This document shows positions 54,179-64,000 of a stretch of 64,000 bases of DNA, in pieces. Below the pieces are notes generated by a model, which was not told the DNA's origin, did not search any database, and saw only the letters and a program-made list of their open reading frames with translations. Position numbers and translations under genes: made by a program. Numbering within the stretch: the stretch's first letter is position 1; every line of letters begins with the position of its first letter. The DNA is from Paraphaeosphaeria minitans. Lineage: Eukaryota; Ascomycota; Dothideomycetes; Pleosporales; Didymosphaeriaceae. The stretch covers positions 3,720,001-3,784,000 of the forward strand of contig WJXW01000004.1 of assembly GCA_015832175.1 (NCBI GenBank), read 5' to 3'.

Positions 54179-55454
54179 GAGTGAGAGTGAGAGTGAGTGA
54201 GTGAGTGAGTGAGTGAGAGTGGGAGTGATTGAGTGAGTGAGAGTGAAAGAGAGAGTGAAAGAGAGAGTGAAAGAGAGAGTGAAAGAGAGAGTGAAAGAGA
54301 GAGTGAAAGAGAGAGTGAAAGAGAGAGTGAAAGAGAGAGTGAAAGAGAGAGTGAAAGAGAGAGTGAAAGAGAGAGTGAAAGAGAGAGTGAAAGAGAGAGT
54401 GAAAGAGAGAGTGAAAGAGAGAGTGAAAGAGAGAGTGAAAGAGAGAGTGAAAGAGAGAGTGAAAGAGAGAGTGAAAGAGAGAGTGAAAGAGAAAGTGAAA
54501 GAGAGAGTGAAAGAGAGAGCGAGTAAACACCCAAGCCGGAGGCGTAGAGAGCTGGATCTTGGTCGTTACTCTGGAGAAGCGTTGGGGGACGAGGTCGAGG
54601 TAGACAATTCGTACCAGATACGTTTTTCCCCCTCAGACTGGCTACACGATTGGTCCACGGGGTTGTCCCCTCTCGAGCGCGTGACCGCTGATCCGGGCAA
54701 TTGTGATGGACATGTGTGCGTACGTATGTGTGTGTGTGTGTCCCGGGATCTCAACAGTCAACTACCTACAGGATCCATGAACCTCCAGCTAGATCCGTCG
54801 CACGTGCACCTGCTGATTACCTAGCCTAGCCTGGTAGGTACCTTGGTACCTAAGATTCCCATGTGCTCACACGCATCGTCATCCAAAACACTCCATCATG
54901 TCCACTCCTGCATACCTACCTAATCCCCCGACTTTTTTTTTTCTTTTTTTCCCACCCAGCGTTGATGTCACAGAGACGACGGCTTTTGGACGGCAACCAC
55001 GGGTTATGTGGCACGTCGGGGTTTGGGAGGCTCGCAAAGCACGACGAGCCTTGCGGGACGTTTTTGTTTCATGGGCCCTGGGGGGAAGAAGAGCGTGCTG
55101 CAAGTCAAGTAGGTAGGTACTGTAGGTACCTAGTTCTCCGCGTGCAAAATCGGCGTCGGGGGACACTTTGCCGACGCGCATTGTTCTGTCAATAGCTAAA
55201 TCTGGGATGTACATCCTGCTGCAAGTCGCTGTGGATTTATGATGGTGTCTTGCAAGTGAGCAACATGGCCAATACTGTGTGGTCCAACGGAAACCTTGTG
55301 CCTCCACCCAAGTCCACGAGATGGATCCATCGGAAGGAGAAGACGGAGTGTTGCCGTAGCCGGATGGTAATCAGTGCATCTCGAACAAACGTCTCCATTT
55401 GCACGCGTGGCTATCCTACACGGTCTCAAGTTGCGTAAATCCAGCGCAGGGGAC
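54179..55454. other. Convergent intergenic region dominated by a GA-rich minisatellite
   Basis: Besides the 12-bp array there is no convincing gene. Short AGGTACCT-type motifs occur near 54833-54851 and 55110-55130. Confidence 0.5.
54237..54520. repeat. 12-bp minisatellite (GTGAAAGAGAGA unit), about 23 copies
   Basis: Almost perfect copies from shortly after the HD-protein stop; one unit near 54488-54500 has a substitution. The length is a multiple of three without stops in several frames, which creates false Ser-Glu-Arg-Glu, Val-Lys-Glu-Arg and Ser-Leu proteins. Preceded by a looser GAGT array (54176-54240). Confidence 0.95.
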
Positions 55455-56620
55455 TCATGCCTGTCTGAGTTTCCTCTGCTCCGCCATCTTCCCCCGCTTG
55501 ACCTCCCACCCCTTCGCCTGCCCGATCGCAATCACCATGTTGAAGATGAAGGTAAAGAAGAAGAGCGCCCCGATGATGCCCAGCAGCGCCGCCACACTCA
55601 CCATGCTCAGCACCACGAACCCATAGCAGCTCTTCAGAAACTCGTGGTTCTGCTGCAGCGGATCCACCGAGGCGCCGACCTGCATGGCAGCCAGCACGAG
55701 GCTGAAGAAGACAAACACGATGAGGATCCAGCTGAACTTGCGCTGGAAAAACACGACGTAGCGGTTGTAGCCATACAGATAGCCGCGAACAAAGTGCGTG
55801 TGCGCGTAGCGAATCCTGTACACGGAATTGATACGTCCGAGGCGCAGGTCGCCAAAGTGGAAGCGCTTGTTCACCTGGTCGAGGGCTCTGATGTCGATTG
55901 CCTTTGTAAAGTCTGCGACGAACGACTTCCACCAGTGCCAGGTGACGAAGCTTGGCATGAGGGACAGTTCGTGGGCGAGCTTGAGATCCAGCGGCGTGGT
56001 GAGGAGCCAAATGTAGCTGAGCAGGAAGCCGCACGCTGCCTTGTGCAGCTCCTCGCTGTCGCATAGGTGATCGAGCCAGAAGGAGTGACTCAGCATGTAC
56101 TCTCCCAAAGGCTTGATTATCAGCTTGTTGGAGAAACGCAGCAGATGCAGGTCCATCTGCGTCGTGGGCAGGACTTCCATGCCGAGCATCTTGTAGCGGT
56201 GCAGCGCTCTCGCCCGCATGGGCCGCCCGCACATCCAGAGATGGCCATGTATGCGATTCAGCCGCTTGAGGTCCAGATCAATGGCGAGGAACTTTTTAAT
56301 GTCCTCGTTGGCGAGAAATGGCTCGTACGGGTCGCCGGTGAGCGTGGGCAGAGACTCAAGATCGGTTAGCGGCATGTTCGTCGCCGAGTCCAAGACTGGC
56401 TGCTGTCCGTAGTCTGCGGCGCCATTGAGCAGAGAAGCGTGCGACGCGGTGACGGTGACAGCGGGCTTGGGCGGGATAGAACGCGGAGCGAAGGGCGGTT
56501 GCAGTGTGGTTGTAGCGATCTGGGTCCGCTAGAGTTAGCACCTGGATAACGCGTAGGTAGGTAAAGCCACGCGCGGAAGACGGGCACACGTACAGACTGT
56601 TCGGATTTCTCACCCGCCAT
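55455..56620 (-). CDS. Conserved fungal multi-pass membrane protein of unknown function
   Basis: Exons 56620-56594 and 56528-55455, intron GTACGT..CTCTAG in phase; 366 aa. After a disordered N-terminus comes a conserved-looking core: IDLDLKRLNRIHGHLWMCGRPMRAR, LHRYKMLG, MDLHLLRF, LDHLCDSEELHKAACGFLLSYIWL, and DFTKAIDIRALDQVNKRFHFGDLRLGRIN. Two strong C-terminal membrane helices (ILIVFVFFSLVLAAMQVGA; a VAALLGIIGALFFFTFIFNMVIA stretch) and a basic tail end the protein. It resembles a family I remember as a fungal domain of unknown function (DUF6601); the number is from memory and needs checking. Confidence 0.75.
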
Positions 56621-57192
56621 GGCTGGTAATTGCGCGCGGTATGGAGGAGCGTGTGGACTCCATGAGCACGAGCTGCGTGGCTTTGATTCCGTTGCTGCAC
56701 CGGGCGGCTGACTTGCAGGTCGTGGCTGCTTTCATGTGCCATCCATGGAACGGATACGGGAGCTGAATCAGGCAGTGTGGGGGCGGTTCGAGCTCGAATG
56801 AGGGCACCATAGGTAGCCATGTCCAACACATGTGCAAGGGCGGCTGGAGCTCGAACGAGGCGCCATAGGTAGCCATGTCCAAACCATGTGCGACCATGCA
56901 CAGCAGAGCTTTGGGATGAAGCGACGGGGGCTTTGCGTTCAAGTGGTATCTTCTCGTAGAGGAGACCGTGCAGCACCCGTTAAAACTCCCCAGCCTTTCT
57001 ATGCTAGCGTAACCACTTCGACAGCAGTCTGAAGCGTGGATGCATCACACCTTGTACCCACGAGGGTGACCTTCGTGCGATCGTTATACCGTGCCATTCC
57101 CTATGCAGTCGTATGTGTCCTTCCATATAATAACCCAATTCACTCCTTTGATATGCTGAAGCTCGCTGAAAACGACAAGCATCATGCGCCAC
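56621..57192. other. Intergenic region with a near-duplicate 55-bp segment
   Basis: Two copies of a segment containing CACCATAGGTAGCCATGTCCAA-like sequence occur at about 56777-56830 and 56846-56890. No gene recognised. Confidence 0.5.
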
Positions 57193-58996
57193 TCACTTCA
57201 CATAGTTGGCGGGGAAACTTCCCTTGCAGCCCCGCAGTTCGCCCTCCCACCAGTCCTGCGAACTGTTCGTCTTTTTCATCACACGTATCTTGTCTCCCTC
57301 TCGGAAAGACAAATCACCATCATTTTGCCCTTCGAAGTCGTACATGGCCGTGACGTACTCGGCATGAAACGATCCCACCTTCTTCGGCGGCGGAGGTGGC
57401 GGTGGCTTTTTCTTCGCTGCCAATACTTGCGGAGACGGATACCCTGCACCATAGGATGAACTCGTGGATGGTATGCGCGGTCTCCCATTCCCAATCCCGT
57501 TCCCGTTGCCATTCCCATTGTTGTTGCCGAAGTAGTCGTCATGGCCGTTCGTGTGGGTTGACGACGCATCCGAGTATGTAGAGGTACGCCTGCCAAACTG
57601 GTCGAATGTCGGGGTGGGAATCAGACCAGGCGATGCTCCCCCGATTCTGGGTTTGCTCGCGTTGAGTTGGTTAATCGAAGGCTTGCTGGCGAGGTTCAGC
57701 TTCGGTGGGGGTGGTCCATCGTCCTCGGTTGTAGGAGGTAGGTTGTTTCGCTGCGGTCTCGGCGACCTGTCGCGGATCGGGACCGTCTCGCTGCTGTTCG
57801 TTCTCCTGCCGGGCAAGACTTTGTTTCTAATTCCTATACCTGTTGCCGCGCATTAGCTGATGCGTTGCAATTGTCAACTGCGAAAGGCCGTAAGTGGGTA
57901 CGCACCAGTAATTGTGTCGCCCTTGTCAGGAAGTCGCATCGGCTGTGTCCTCGCCTTTCCAGCCTTGAGCAGCTCAAAGTTTTCTTCCATCTCCTTGCGC
58001 ATCGAAGTGAAGCTCGCATCCCATTCCGGGATGACCTCCTCGGGCTCTGGCGGCGGGTCGGGATATCCCTGATCATGCGAGTACTGATGCAGCACAGTGT
58101 AGAGGTTGCCGATCAAGTTGTTCTGGAGAATGATTTGGTTGGCGAGCAGGTGTGGGAGGAGGGAGAAGGTGGCGGCATTGAGCTTGGGCAGCTGATTGCG
58201 AAGGCCTTCATCGGCATAGTTGTATTCGTGGATAGCGCGTTCCAAGTCGGCTTCGTGCTTTGCCAGAGCCGTGTTCTCCCGGTCGGAGCGCGTCTTTTTC
58301 TTCTGAAGGGCTTCGGCGCGTCCTTTGTAGCGTTCGTAGTCGACCTAGACGTGGCATTTAGCAATGGATAGGCACAGAGCTCAGGCAACGCACCTTTCTG
58401 TCTTCGCGCTTGGTTATGGCCTTCTTCATGGGCTTGAGCGAGTCTCTGGCGATCTTGGCTGGCAGTATGAGCTTTTTGTCGATGTCCTTGATTTCCTCCA
58501 TCATGTCCGTCTTGAGTTCCGCAAAGGCCTCCTCGAGCTTGATGGCGCGCTCCATGGTTTCGGCCGGAGTGTCGACATGCTCGTGCCGTGTGAACTCGCC
58601 TGCGACAGGTTTGTAGATGCTGTGCAGGCCCTCGGCGCACGAGAGCTGGTGGTTGAGGATGTTGGTCCATGCATCGCGCCATTGTGCAGAAGCTTCCTCG
58701 ATCTGTCTGCGTCAGCGGTGCAATTGGCAACGGGCAGCAGCAATTGGTGCGACGTGGTGCATTGGGAGGGACTGCGTGCTGGTGGAGGAGGTTGCAACCC
58801 CGCTACCATGGCCTGTCCGCTCAAGCACCATCGGCAGCCTGTCAGCGGCAGTGGGCAGTGACTGCCTACGTGTGCTTACATTCTTCAGCATATGGTCGCT
58901 GTCATTGAAGTCCCGCAGCATGGCCTCGATGTCGGCCTCGTTGGGCGTTCGCGCCATGAAGGGCAGGCGCCCAAACTTCCTCTGCATTCGTTGCAT
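57193..58996 (-). CDS. BAR-SH3 protein (amphiphysin/Rvs167-type)
   Basis: Four exons: 58996-58880, 58702-58394, 58344-57906 and 57839-57193; 503 aa, phases matching. Residues 20-260 form a BAR domain of long amphipathic helices (ADIEAMLRDFNDSDHMLKN; AWTNILNHQLSCAEGLHSIY; ERAIKLEEAFAELKTDMMEEI; LNAATFSLLPHLLANQIILQ). A disordered Pro/Asn/Gly-rich linker with an NGNGNG run and poly-Pro follows. A C-terminal SH3 domain carries the hallmarks ALYDF-like AMYDFEGQ, DLSFREGDKI, WWEGEL and GSFPANYV. It is expected at sites of membrane curvature and actin-driven endocytosis. Confidence 0.93.
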
Positions 58997-59684
58997 GGCG
59001 GCGGCGGCGGCGGCGGGCTGCACGCGGATGCAATGTGGCAGGAGAAGCGAGCGACGGGAGGTAAACGAGAGTGGTTTGTCGTGTATGAGAGAGGAGGTGG
59101 TGCAGCTGCTGACGAACTGTTCAGGGTGCACGGAGGTAGGTCGGCCGTTTGTTAGTAGAGGGTCATGTCACGGGCGAGGCAGGGAAGGACAGGGCAGGAC
59201 AGGACAAGGCAGGACAGGACAAGGCAGGACAGGACAAGGCAGGACAGGACAAGGCAGGACAGGACAAGGCAGGACAGGACAGGACAAGGCTGGGCTGGGC
59301 TGAGAGATAAATGGGGGCCGAGTGGGTAGGCAGGCAGGCTGAGAGATAACTGGGGGCCGAGTGGGCAGGCAGGCAGGCAGACAGACACAGAGCCCCTCCT
59401 CGTTCCAAGCACGCATGGAGAACGAGAACTGCAGCCCGGCCTATGCGGGATGAGTCCACTTAGCAGTGCAGTGATCACAGATGGTCCCTTGGCGCCTTGT
59501 TGAGCGTTTCACCGGTGCTGTTGTAATCTGGTCCAGGTCATGTGATTTCGCGCTGCTGCCCGCCACCACCATCTCGACGCCTCGCGTCTCTCAGCTCCAC
59601 GCCGCCCGTCATCGCTCACCATCCCCACCCGATGAACCGCGCAGCACCCACGACGCGTTTCTGACCGTCTCCGTCTCCGACGCC
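58997..59684. other. Divergent promoter region with a 15-bp minisatellite
   Basis: Lies between the BAR-SH3 gene and the Mte1-like gene. Apart from the minisatellite no element is recognised. The plus frame continues upstream to 59481 but lacks protein character before the chosen start. Confidence 0.5.
59181..59300. repeat. 15-bp minisatellite (ACAAGGCAGGACAGG unit)
   Basis: About six to seven units made of alternating AGGACA and AGGC blocks, followed by a looser GGCTGGGCTG stretch and two copies of a roughly 45-bp segment containing GAGAGATAA. The array creates false Cys-Pro-Val-Leu frames. Confidence 0.9.
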
Positions 59685-62216
59685 ATGACAGCCCCTCTGC
59701 GAGGCACGCCGCGGCTGTCTGGCATCCCCGCGTCCCAGAACACCGCGCCCGTGGCTGAATTCCGGTGCCTCTTCACTCACGACACGCGCAAAAAGCAGAA
59801 GAAATGGCACGATGGCTATCTCAAGTTCCATTCCTTCAACAGCCGCGTCCTCGTCTATGACGCCTCGCGCTTCACCGTCGGAGACACATACTACAAAGAC
59901 AGCAATGAGCTGCACGAAGGCGACGAGCTCATGCTGGACAAAGGCGTCATGGTCGAGGTAGCAGAGCCCGTCGGCGTCACCCAGACCGACCTCACTCCTC
60001 TGTTCGACCGGAAAACGAAGGACTCGCCGCAACGCTGCACCCCTGCAGGCCCTCCCGGGCTGCCACCCGGACCGACCATCCCCGCGAGCAATCCCCTGCG
60101 ACCAGCATCCCAGCCACGCCACAAATCGCTGAATACATTGCTGGGAACTTCAAGAGGTCCCATTGGCAAGTCAGGGCCAATCCGATCTCCTTTCGAGGAA
60201 CGTATGGAGAAAGTCCACCATCCTATCGAGGAACGTATGGAGAAAGTCCACCATCCTATCGAGGAACGTATGGAGAAAGACAAGCATCCTATCGAGGAAA
60301 GAGCGACCAAGAGGCAGAAGACGGCACATGAAAAGCAAGTCCAACAGAAATCGTCGAGGACGGACCCTTTTCGGCCTGCTAGGCACATGCACAACACGAT
60401 TCCACGGCCGCCGGCAGTTCAGGTAGTTCAGGCAATTCCATACGGCGCGACCGTTATCAGCTTGAGCTCTCAATCTGAGGCTGACAATATCCCGTCCGAT
60501 GTCACACTTCCCCATACGCCTTACAGACCGGAACCAGTAGCCTGCCTGTCGACTGAGGCTTTTGCACCAGCTCGGAGAGAGCCACCACCGCAGCGAACTG
60601 CTCGTACAACGCCGAAACTACCAAAGGGGAAGGTTCCAGTGCCCGGTGTGAAGGCACAACAGACGCCCCGACCGCGTCCACCGCCTTCGTCGCCGCCTGT
60701 CAGCGCGTCTAATCGCATCACGAATGTTGATTTTGCTGTCCAGATTCTGTCCGATCCTCCAAAAGAACCATCACCTGCCCCATCTCCTCTGAAGCCACTG
60801 CCTGCAGAAAAGAGAAAGACGAAAGCACTCAAATTGTCAACAGGAGCTAAGCGAGGGATGCTCCTGTGTCAGTCCGCGCCAATCAGGAGGCGGCCGATTC
60901 CAGATGAGCTGGATCCGCGAAGGTCCAGCGCCGTACGAAAAGGTGAGAAAGCGCCTCCGCAAAGAGACAGGTTCGAGTCAGCTTATCGGGGGGGAAGTAT
61001 TGCCGTCCAAGATGCAATGGGAGGGGCCAGCCGCATTAGAGTGGATGTTGGGACCACCGTAGGGCCATCTATAGACGCTACGAAGTATATTCAAGGCACT
61101 ATAGAGTCGCCTTTGAAGATTCTGGACGACCTAGAGTTGGCGCATGGATTCTTGGATCAACAATTGTTGGTAACGCCGTCGCCACCTGACCTTCATCATG
61201 GACCAATTGCTTCACATCCTTCTTCAGTAACAAAACCCAGCCCTGCTAAAGGAGCATTCACGAAACCCTCTAGGATTACTAAAAGAGAAATCGAGACATT
61301 TGCCGAAGACTCTGCACCCAAACCGAAAAAAACTAAACCCACGCAGCCTAACGACCAAGTAGCCAGGTCTGCGAAAGGAAAGAAGGCCATAAAAGCAGGG
61401 GCGCCAGTCATTTCGCGCTCGCCTTCTACCGCAGCAGTGTGTACCTCAGAGGAGGCTGCCGTGCCACCTGAACCAGCGGAACGATCACGACCTACCTCGA
61501 TTTCATTATCTCCCAGAAAATCAACGGTCTTATCAACAGGTGGTTTCAAGAAAAGGCCTAAACGAGCCAAAACAGCCACCAACAACCTTGACCCAGCTCC
61601 ACCCCCACGACCCGTAACCGTAGTCCTTCCACCACATCCCCTCCGCTCCAGCAAGAACGGTCCTCTAATGACCACAACTGAGCTTTCTGCACTTCTCCAG
61701 AGCGGCCCAGAGTCCATGCGTTTCGAAGATGACCCTATCGACGACAGTACTCAAGGGGATAGCAACGTTTCGCCTTCAAGACGCTCCTCGGGTTTCAAGC
61801 GCTCACGCAGCGAGAATGATGCGCCAATCCCCTCTACCAGCGAGGAGTGGGAGCAACGGAATTTGCCCAGACCTTCGGAGACGGTCAAGCCGGCTTCCGC
61901 TTCTGGCAGCGGCAATGTAAAGCTGAAAGGAGGCGCGCTCGCCGAACTGGTCAAGAAGACGGACCCACGGCGCAAGTTTCAGCGCACCCAGAGTCTGAAC
62001 GTGGATACCCCGCTAGCAAACGCCGATGTGGAGACGGAGGTGCTGAGTCCGCCTCCGGTTGATACTGACGTTGGACCTTGGAGCAGCGAAGCCTTCGATC
62101 TTTTTGATTGGAAACCGCCAGGGAAAGAGTGGAAGTTTGACGATGGCAAGATGAGATTAGTCGAAGTTGCGGATGAGGAAGACAGCGGGATTGGGATGCT
62201 TGTTGATGGACGATAG
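59685..62216 (+). CDS. DUF2439 protein, Mte1/Dbl2/ZGRF1-like
   Basis: Intron-free, 843 aa from the ATG at 59685, chosen because it directly precedes the conserved domain. Residues about 20-100 match the ZGRF1/Mte1 N-terminal domain: FRCLFTHDTRKKQKKWHDGYL, FHSFNSRVLVYD, ELHEGDELML. The rest is disordered and basic with three 12-residue repeats (cores EERMEKVHHPI, about 60193-60300) and many Ser-Pro sites. A short C-terminal motif (WSSEAFDLFDWKPPGKEW) looks conserved. Budding yeast Mte1 and fission yeast Dbl2 work with the Mph1/Fml1 helicase in recombination and D-loop control; that role is inferred by homology. No helicase or GRF zinc finger is present, as in the yeast proteins. Confidence 0.83.
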   Translation: MTAPLRGTPRLSGIPASQNTAPVAEFRCLFTHDTRKKQKKWHDGYLKFHSFNSRVLVYDASRFTVGDTYYKDSNELHEGDELMLDKGVMVEVAEPVGVTQTDLTPLFDRKTKDSPQRCTPAGPPGLPPGPTIPASNPLRPASQPRHKSLNTLLGTSRGPIGKSGPIRSPFEERMEKVHHPIEERMEKVHHPIEERMEKDKHPIEERATKRQKTAHEKQVQQKSSRTDPFRPARHMHNTIPRPPAVQVVQAIPYGATVISLSSQSEADNIPSDVTLPHTPYRPEPVACLSTEAFAPARREPPPQRTARTTPKLPKGKVPVPGVKAQQTPRPRPPPSSPPVSASNRITNVDFAVQILSDPPKEPSPAPSPLKPLPAEKRKTKALKLSTGAKRGMLLCQSAPIRRRPIPDELDPRRSSAVRKGEKAPPQRDRFESAYRGGSIAVQDAMGGASRIRVDVGTTVGPSIDATKYIQGTIESPLKILDDLELAHGFLDQQLLVTPSPPDLHHGPIASHPSSVTKPSPAKGAFTKPSRITKREIETFAEDSAPKPKKTKPTQPNDQVARSAKGKKAIKAGAPVISRSPSTAAVCTSEEAAVPPEPAERSRPTSISLSPRKSTVLSTGGFKKRPKRAKTATNNLDPAPPPRPVTVVLPPHPLRSSKNGPLMTTTELSALLQSGPESMRFEDDPIDDSTQGDSNVSPSRRSSGFKRSRSENDAPIPSTSEEWEQRNLPRPSETVKPASASGSGNVKLKGGALAELVKKTDPRRKFQRTQSLNVDTPLANADVETEVLSPPPVDTDVGPWSSEAFDLFDWKPPGKEWKFDDGKMRLVEVADEEDSGIGMLVDGR
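60193..60300 (+). repeat. In-frame 36-bp repeat inside the Mte1-like gene
   Basis: Three consecutive units, each encoding a charged 12-residue block around EERMEK. Near-identical at nucleotide level, so recent. The unit is a multiple of three, keeping the frame. Confidence 0.9.
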
Positions 62217-62575
62217 GGTAAGTTGGTAGACTATTCTTGAGCGAAGGGTTACCGACTATAGTAGGCGAGAGAATCGCATGGGCATGATCATCAGCAAGTC
62301 TGGTCCATGTCTTCGACTGCACGTTCTGGGGACCTCGTCTCGTACATGCATACAACATCTAGGCCAAGGAATGATTTCCTTCACAAACGCACGAGATGAC
62401 TGACTCAAGAGTCGCGCTATATCTATCGGCGATTACTCTCCGATGTCAAATTCTCATCGACCATTCATGGCAGCCATGTGGTCTCTCGACTCAACTCCAA
62501 AGCCATATGTACGAGAAAATCCTAACCACGCCAGACGCCTCAACCTCCCCAGCCCGACCTCGTACTTTGGCAACC
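62217..62575. other. Convergent intergenic region
   Basis: About 360 bp between two 3' ends; presumably both 3' UTRs. Confidence 0.5.
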
Positions 62576-63331
62576 CTACAACTCATCCTTACCCCCCGCA
62601 GCTCCCTTGACTTGGAATGCATCCAATGCGATTTCCACCTCGTTCTTCCCCAGGGTCTTGTGCGCCACCTTGCCCAGCACAACGCCCTCTTTCGGCTCCG
62701 TGCTGTAGTTCTCGAGGTCCTCGTACAACCCTTCACAATCAGACACCTTGTCGCTCTCCGGTTCTTCGACGAAGAGAGGCAGGATGGGGTAGATGGCGCC
62801 CGGCGCGAAGAAGACGATGTCGTCTTGCACACTGAAGTGGCGTTGCTTGGGGTTCTTGTTCAACCTATCCACGTAATCAGCATTGTGCCGACCAAACGAC
62901 ACGCATGGGTAAGTAGGTAGCGAAGAATACGGGTAATGGGGGGAAACACACCACTCCCGCACGGCAAATGGCAGCTCCTCGTACGCCATCTTCAATAGCT
63001 CCCTTCCTTCCCCGTGCGCGTCCTTGCCCTCCCACGACCCCGGGTACAGCTGCTTGTTGTAGAATACTTTGAGCTGCGGCGCCCACTCCTTGAGCGTCGG
63101 GTACATCTCCTTGAGCGTGTAGATCTGCGCTTTGAACTTGGAGCTGCTGGCGCAGTGCTTGGTGTAGGGGGCGAGATCCGCGTCGGTCCATTTCGCGGCC
63201 CAGATCTCGCCTGCGGGCGTGGGGTCGGCGGGCTTGAGGGATTCTTCCGAGGCGGGGGGTGAAGGAGATGAAGAGTCGGAGGCGGCGAGGGCTGTGGCGG
63301 CGAGGAGGGGGAGGAGGGTGGGGAAGCGCAT
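62576..63331 (-). CDS. ER-lumen protein of unknown function with C-terminal KDEL
   Basis: Exons 63331-62952 and 62864-62576; 222 aa. The 87-nt intron (GTGTGT, CTGAT branch, GATAG) is a stop-free multiple of three; splicing joins VREW to LNKNPKQRHFSV. The signal peptide is FPTLLPLLAATALAA. The mature part has KWTDADLAPYTKHC, LKVFYNKQLYPGSWEGKDAHG, ELLKMAYEELPFAVREW, FSVQDDIVFFAPGAIYPILPLF and a Cys-containing SDCEGLYEDLENY segment. The last four residues before the stop are K-D-E-L, an ER-retrieval signal. I know of no function for it. Confidence 0.82.
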   Translation of the reverse strand: MRFPTLLPLLAATALAASDSSSPSPPASEESLKPADPTPAGEIWAAKWTDADLAPYTKHCASSSKFKAQIYTLKEMYPTLKEWAPQLKVFYNKQLYPGSWEGKDAHGEGRELLKMAYEELPFAVREWCVSPHYPYSSLPTYPCVSFGRHNADYVDRLNKNPKQRHFSVQDDIVFFAPGAIYPILPLFVEEPESDKVSDCEGLYEDLENYSTEPKEGVVLGKVAHKTLGKNEVEIALDAFQVKGAAGGKDEL

Positions 63332-63713
63332 GGTGAGGGTTGCTTCTCGACTCTGCTCTCAGCTGGGCTTTCCAGCGATTCTCGTGCTATCAACGAAACG
63401 ATTTTCCGATCCAATCGCTCCCTACAGCTAGGACGCAAATGCAGGGGGTTTATAGGCAGAGGGGGTAAGGTATCGCAGAGCAAATGCTCCCCAGAGTAAC
63501 GGGCCACGCTCAACTTTTCTACCCCAAGCGCCCCAGCATCCTGGATCTTCGTTGCTACATGCATCTCTGTCCTTTTGTTCGCGTCCTTCTTGAAACCTGC
63601 CGTAACCGGTAGTTGCAGACGCGGCCGCACCGGTTTCCCGCGTTCCATATTAACCGTCGGGGTGCGGGTCCACTGCTGCCAGCTGCAGATTGATTAACAG
63701 GACACGGTGGAAG
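63332..63713. other. Intergenic region
   Basis: About 380 bp upstream of the KDEL protein. A frame continues into it but is not protein-like. Promoter elements not identified. Confidence 0.45.
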
Positions 63714-64000
63714 CTACGAAGTCTGGTGATCAAAGCGGAAGTCACTTGTGCCTCGCAGTGGAAGCGGGGAGTTTTCGTTGTCGGTGGTGAGCGAGTGGGT
63801 GGAAGATCTCGGAGTTGAGTCACGTGGTTTAATTTCCACCGACGAGGTGGGCGTTGTGTGCATCTTTGTTTGTGAGATCGAAGCCTCCACTTCCGTTAAG
63901 CTTGCAGTGCCGTCCTTGGGTATACGTAGAGGTGTTCTGCACGGCCAAAGTGCAGTGTTGTCCACGAACATAACGTTCTCGCAGCCTTGCTGGACTACCT
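63714..64000 (-). CDS. Partial gene, C-terminal end only (runs off the right edge)
   Basis: A minus-strand frame is open from the window edge to a stop at 63714, about 94 codons. It reads VMFVDNTALWPCRTPLRIPKDG and then Ser/Thr-rich acidic sequence, like the disordered C-terminal tail of a larger protein. The ATG inside it need not be the start. No family recognised. Confidence 0.4.
   Translation of the reverse strand, partial: VVQQGCENVMFVDNTALWPCRTPLRIPKDGTASLTEVEASISQTKMHTTPTSSVEIKPRDSTPRSSTHSLTTDNENSPLPLRGTSDFRFDHQTS

Noticed and set aside
54064..54534. Long minus-strand ORF of Ser-Leu and Phe-His-Ser-Leu repeats, and plus-strand Ser-Glu-Arg-Glu ORFs
   Set aside because: Pure translations of the 12-bp minisatellite in different frames; no gene-like start, end or flanks.
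59152..59478. Cys-Pro-Val-Leu repeat ORFs on the minus strand
   Set aside because: Produced by the 15-bp minisatellite; no non-repetitive coding sequence.
1..64000. tRNA or rRNA genes
   Set aside because: I looked for B-box-like GGTTCGA patterns with matching acceptor stems and found none; a covariance-model scan would be decisive.

Overview
The window is nuclear DNA of a filamentous ascomycete (Pezizomycotina; a Dothideomycete is my best guess). Genes are compact and have short introns (about 45-110 nt, GT..AG with CTAAC/CTRAY-type branch sites). There is one block with a strong repeat-induced point mutation (RIP) signature, and the gene set is typical of moulds: PKA, Prp38, a BAR-SH3 protein, a CrnA-type nitrate transporter, a Clr5-ankyrin protein and a berberine-bridge oxidoreductase. 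I rebuilt exon structures by hand from splice signals and reading-frame phase; exon coordinates are given in the evidence fields.

Layout. 1-14 kb: the 3' end of a long disordered protein, a repeat-bearing intergenic region, a secreted type-B carboxylesterase, an EVE-domain protein, a GT8-like glycosyltransferase and an MFS sugar transporter. 14-18 kb: a small inverted-repeat element, then a complete 2.9-kb PIF/Harbinger DNA transposon (TTA target duplication, about 24-bp terminal inverted repeats, remnants of a Myb/SANT-like ORF and a DDE transposase), heavily decayed by RIP. 18-27 kb: an F-box-like protein and three small multi-exon C2H2 zinc-finger genes with acidic or disordered flanks. 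27-34 kb: a large unknown protein, then a convergent pair of flavoenzymes (salicylate-hydroxylase-like monooxygenase; secreted BBE oxidoreductase). 35-43 kb: a single-pass membrane protein with a beta-trefoil-like ectodomain, a probably 5'-truncated nuclease-like gene, a decayed ORF and a Clr5-ankyrin-zinc-finger protein. 43-46 kb: a nitrate transporter with NirA and GATA-type promoter motifs, head to head with a small unknown gene. 47-64 kb: mostly housekeeping genes (Prp38, a type II membrane GT-like protein, PKA catalytic subunit, an HD-domain hydrolase, a conserved membrane protein, a BAR-SH3 protein, an Mte1/ZGRF1-like protein, an ER protein ending in KDEL) and a partial gene at the right edge.

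The genes are mostly independent transcription units. Functional links I can argue for are the NirA/GATA motifs upstream of the nitrate transporter, the two flavoenzymes lying tail to tail, and the grouping of three C2H2 genes beside the RIP-mutated transposon. I saw no CRISPR array, prokaryotic element, rRNA or convincing tRNA gene.
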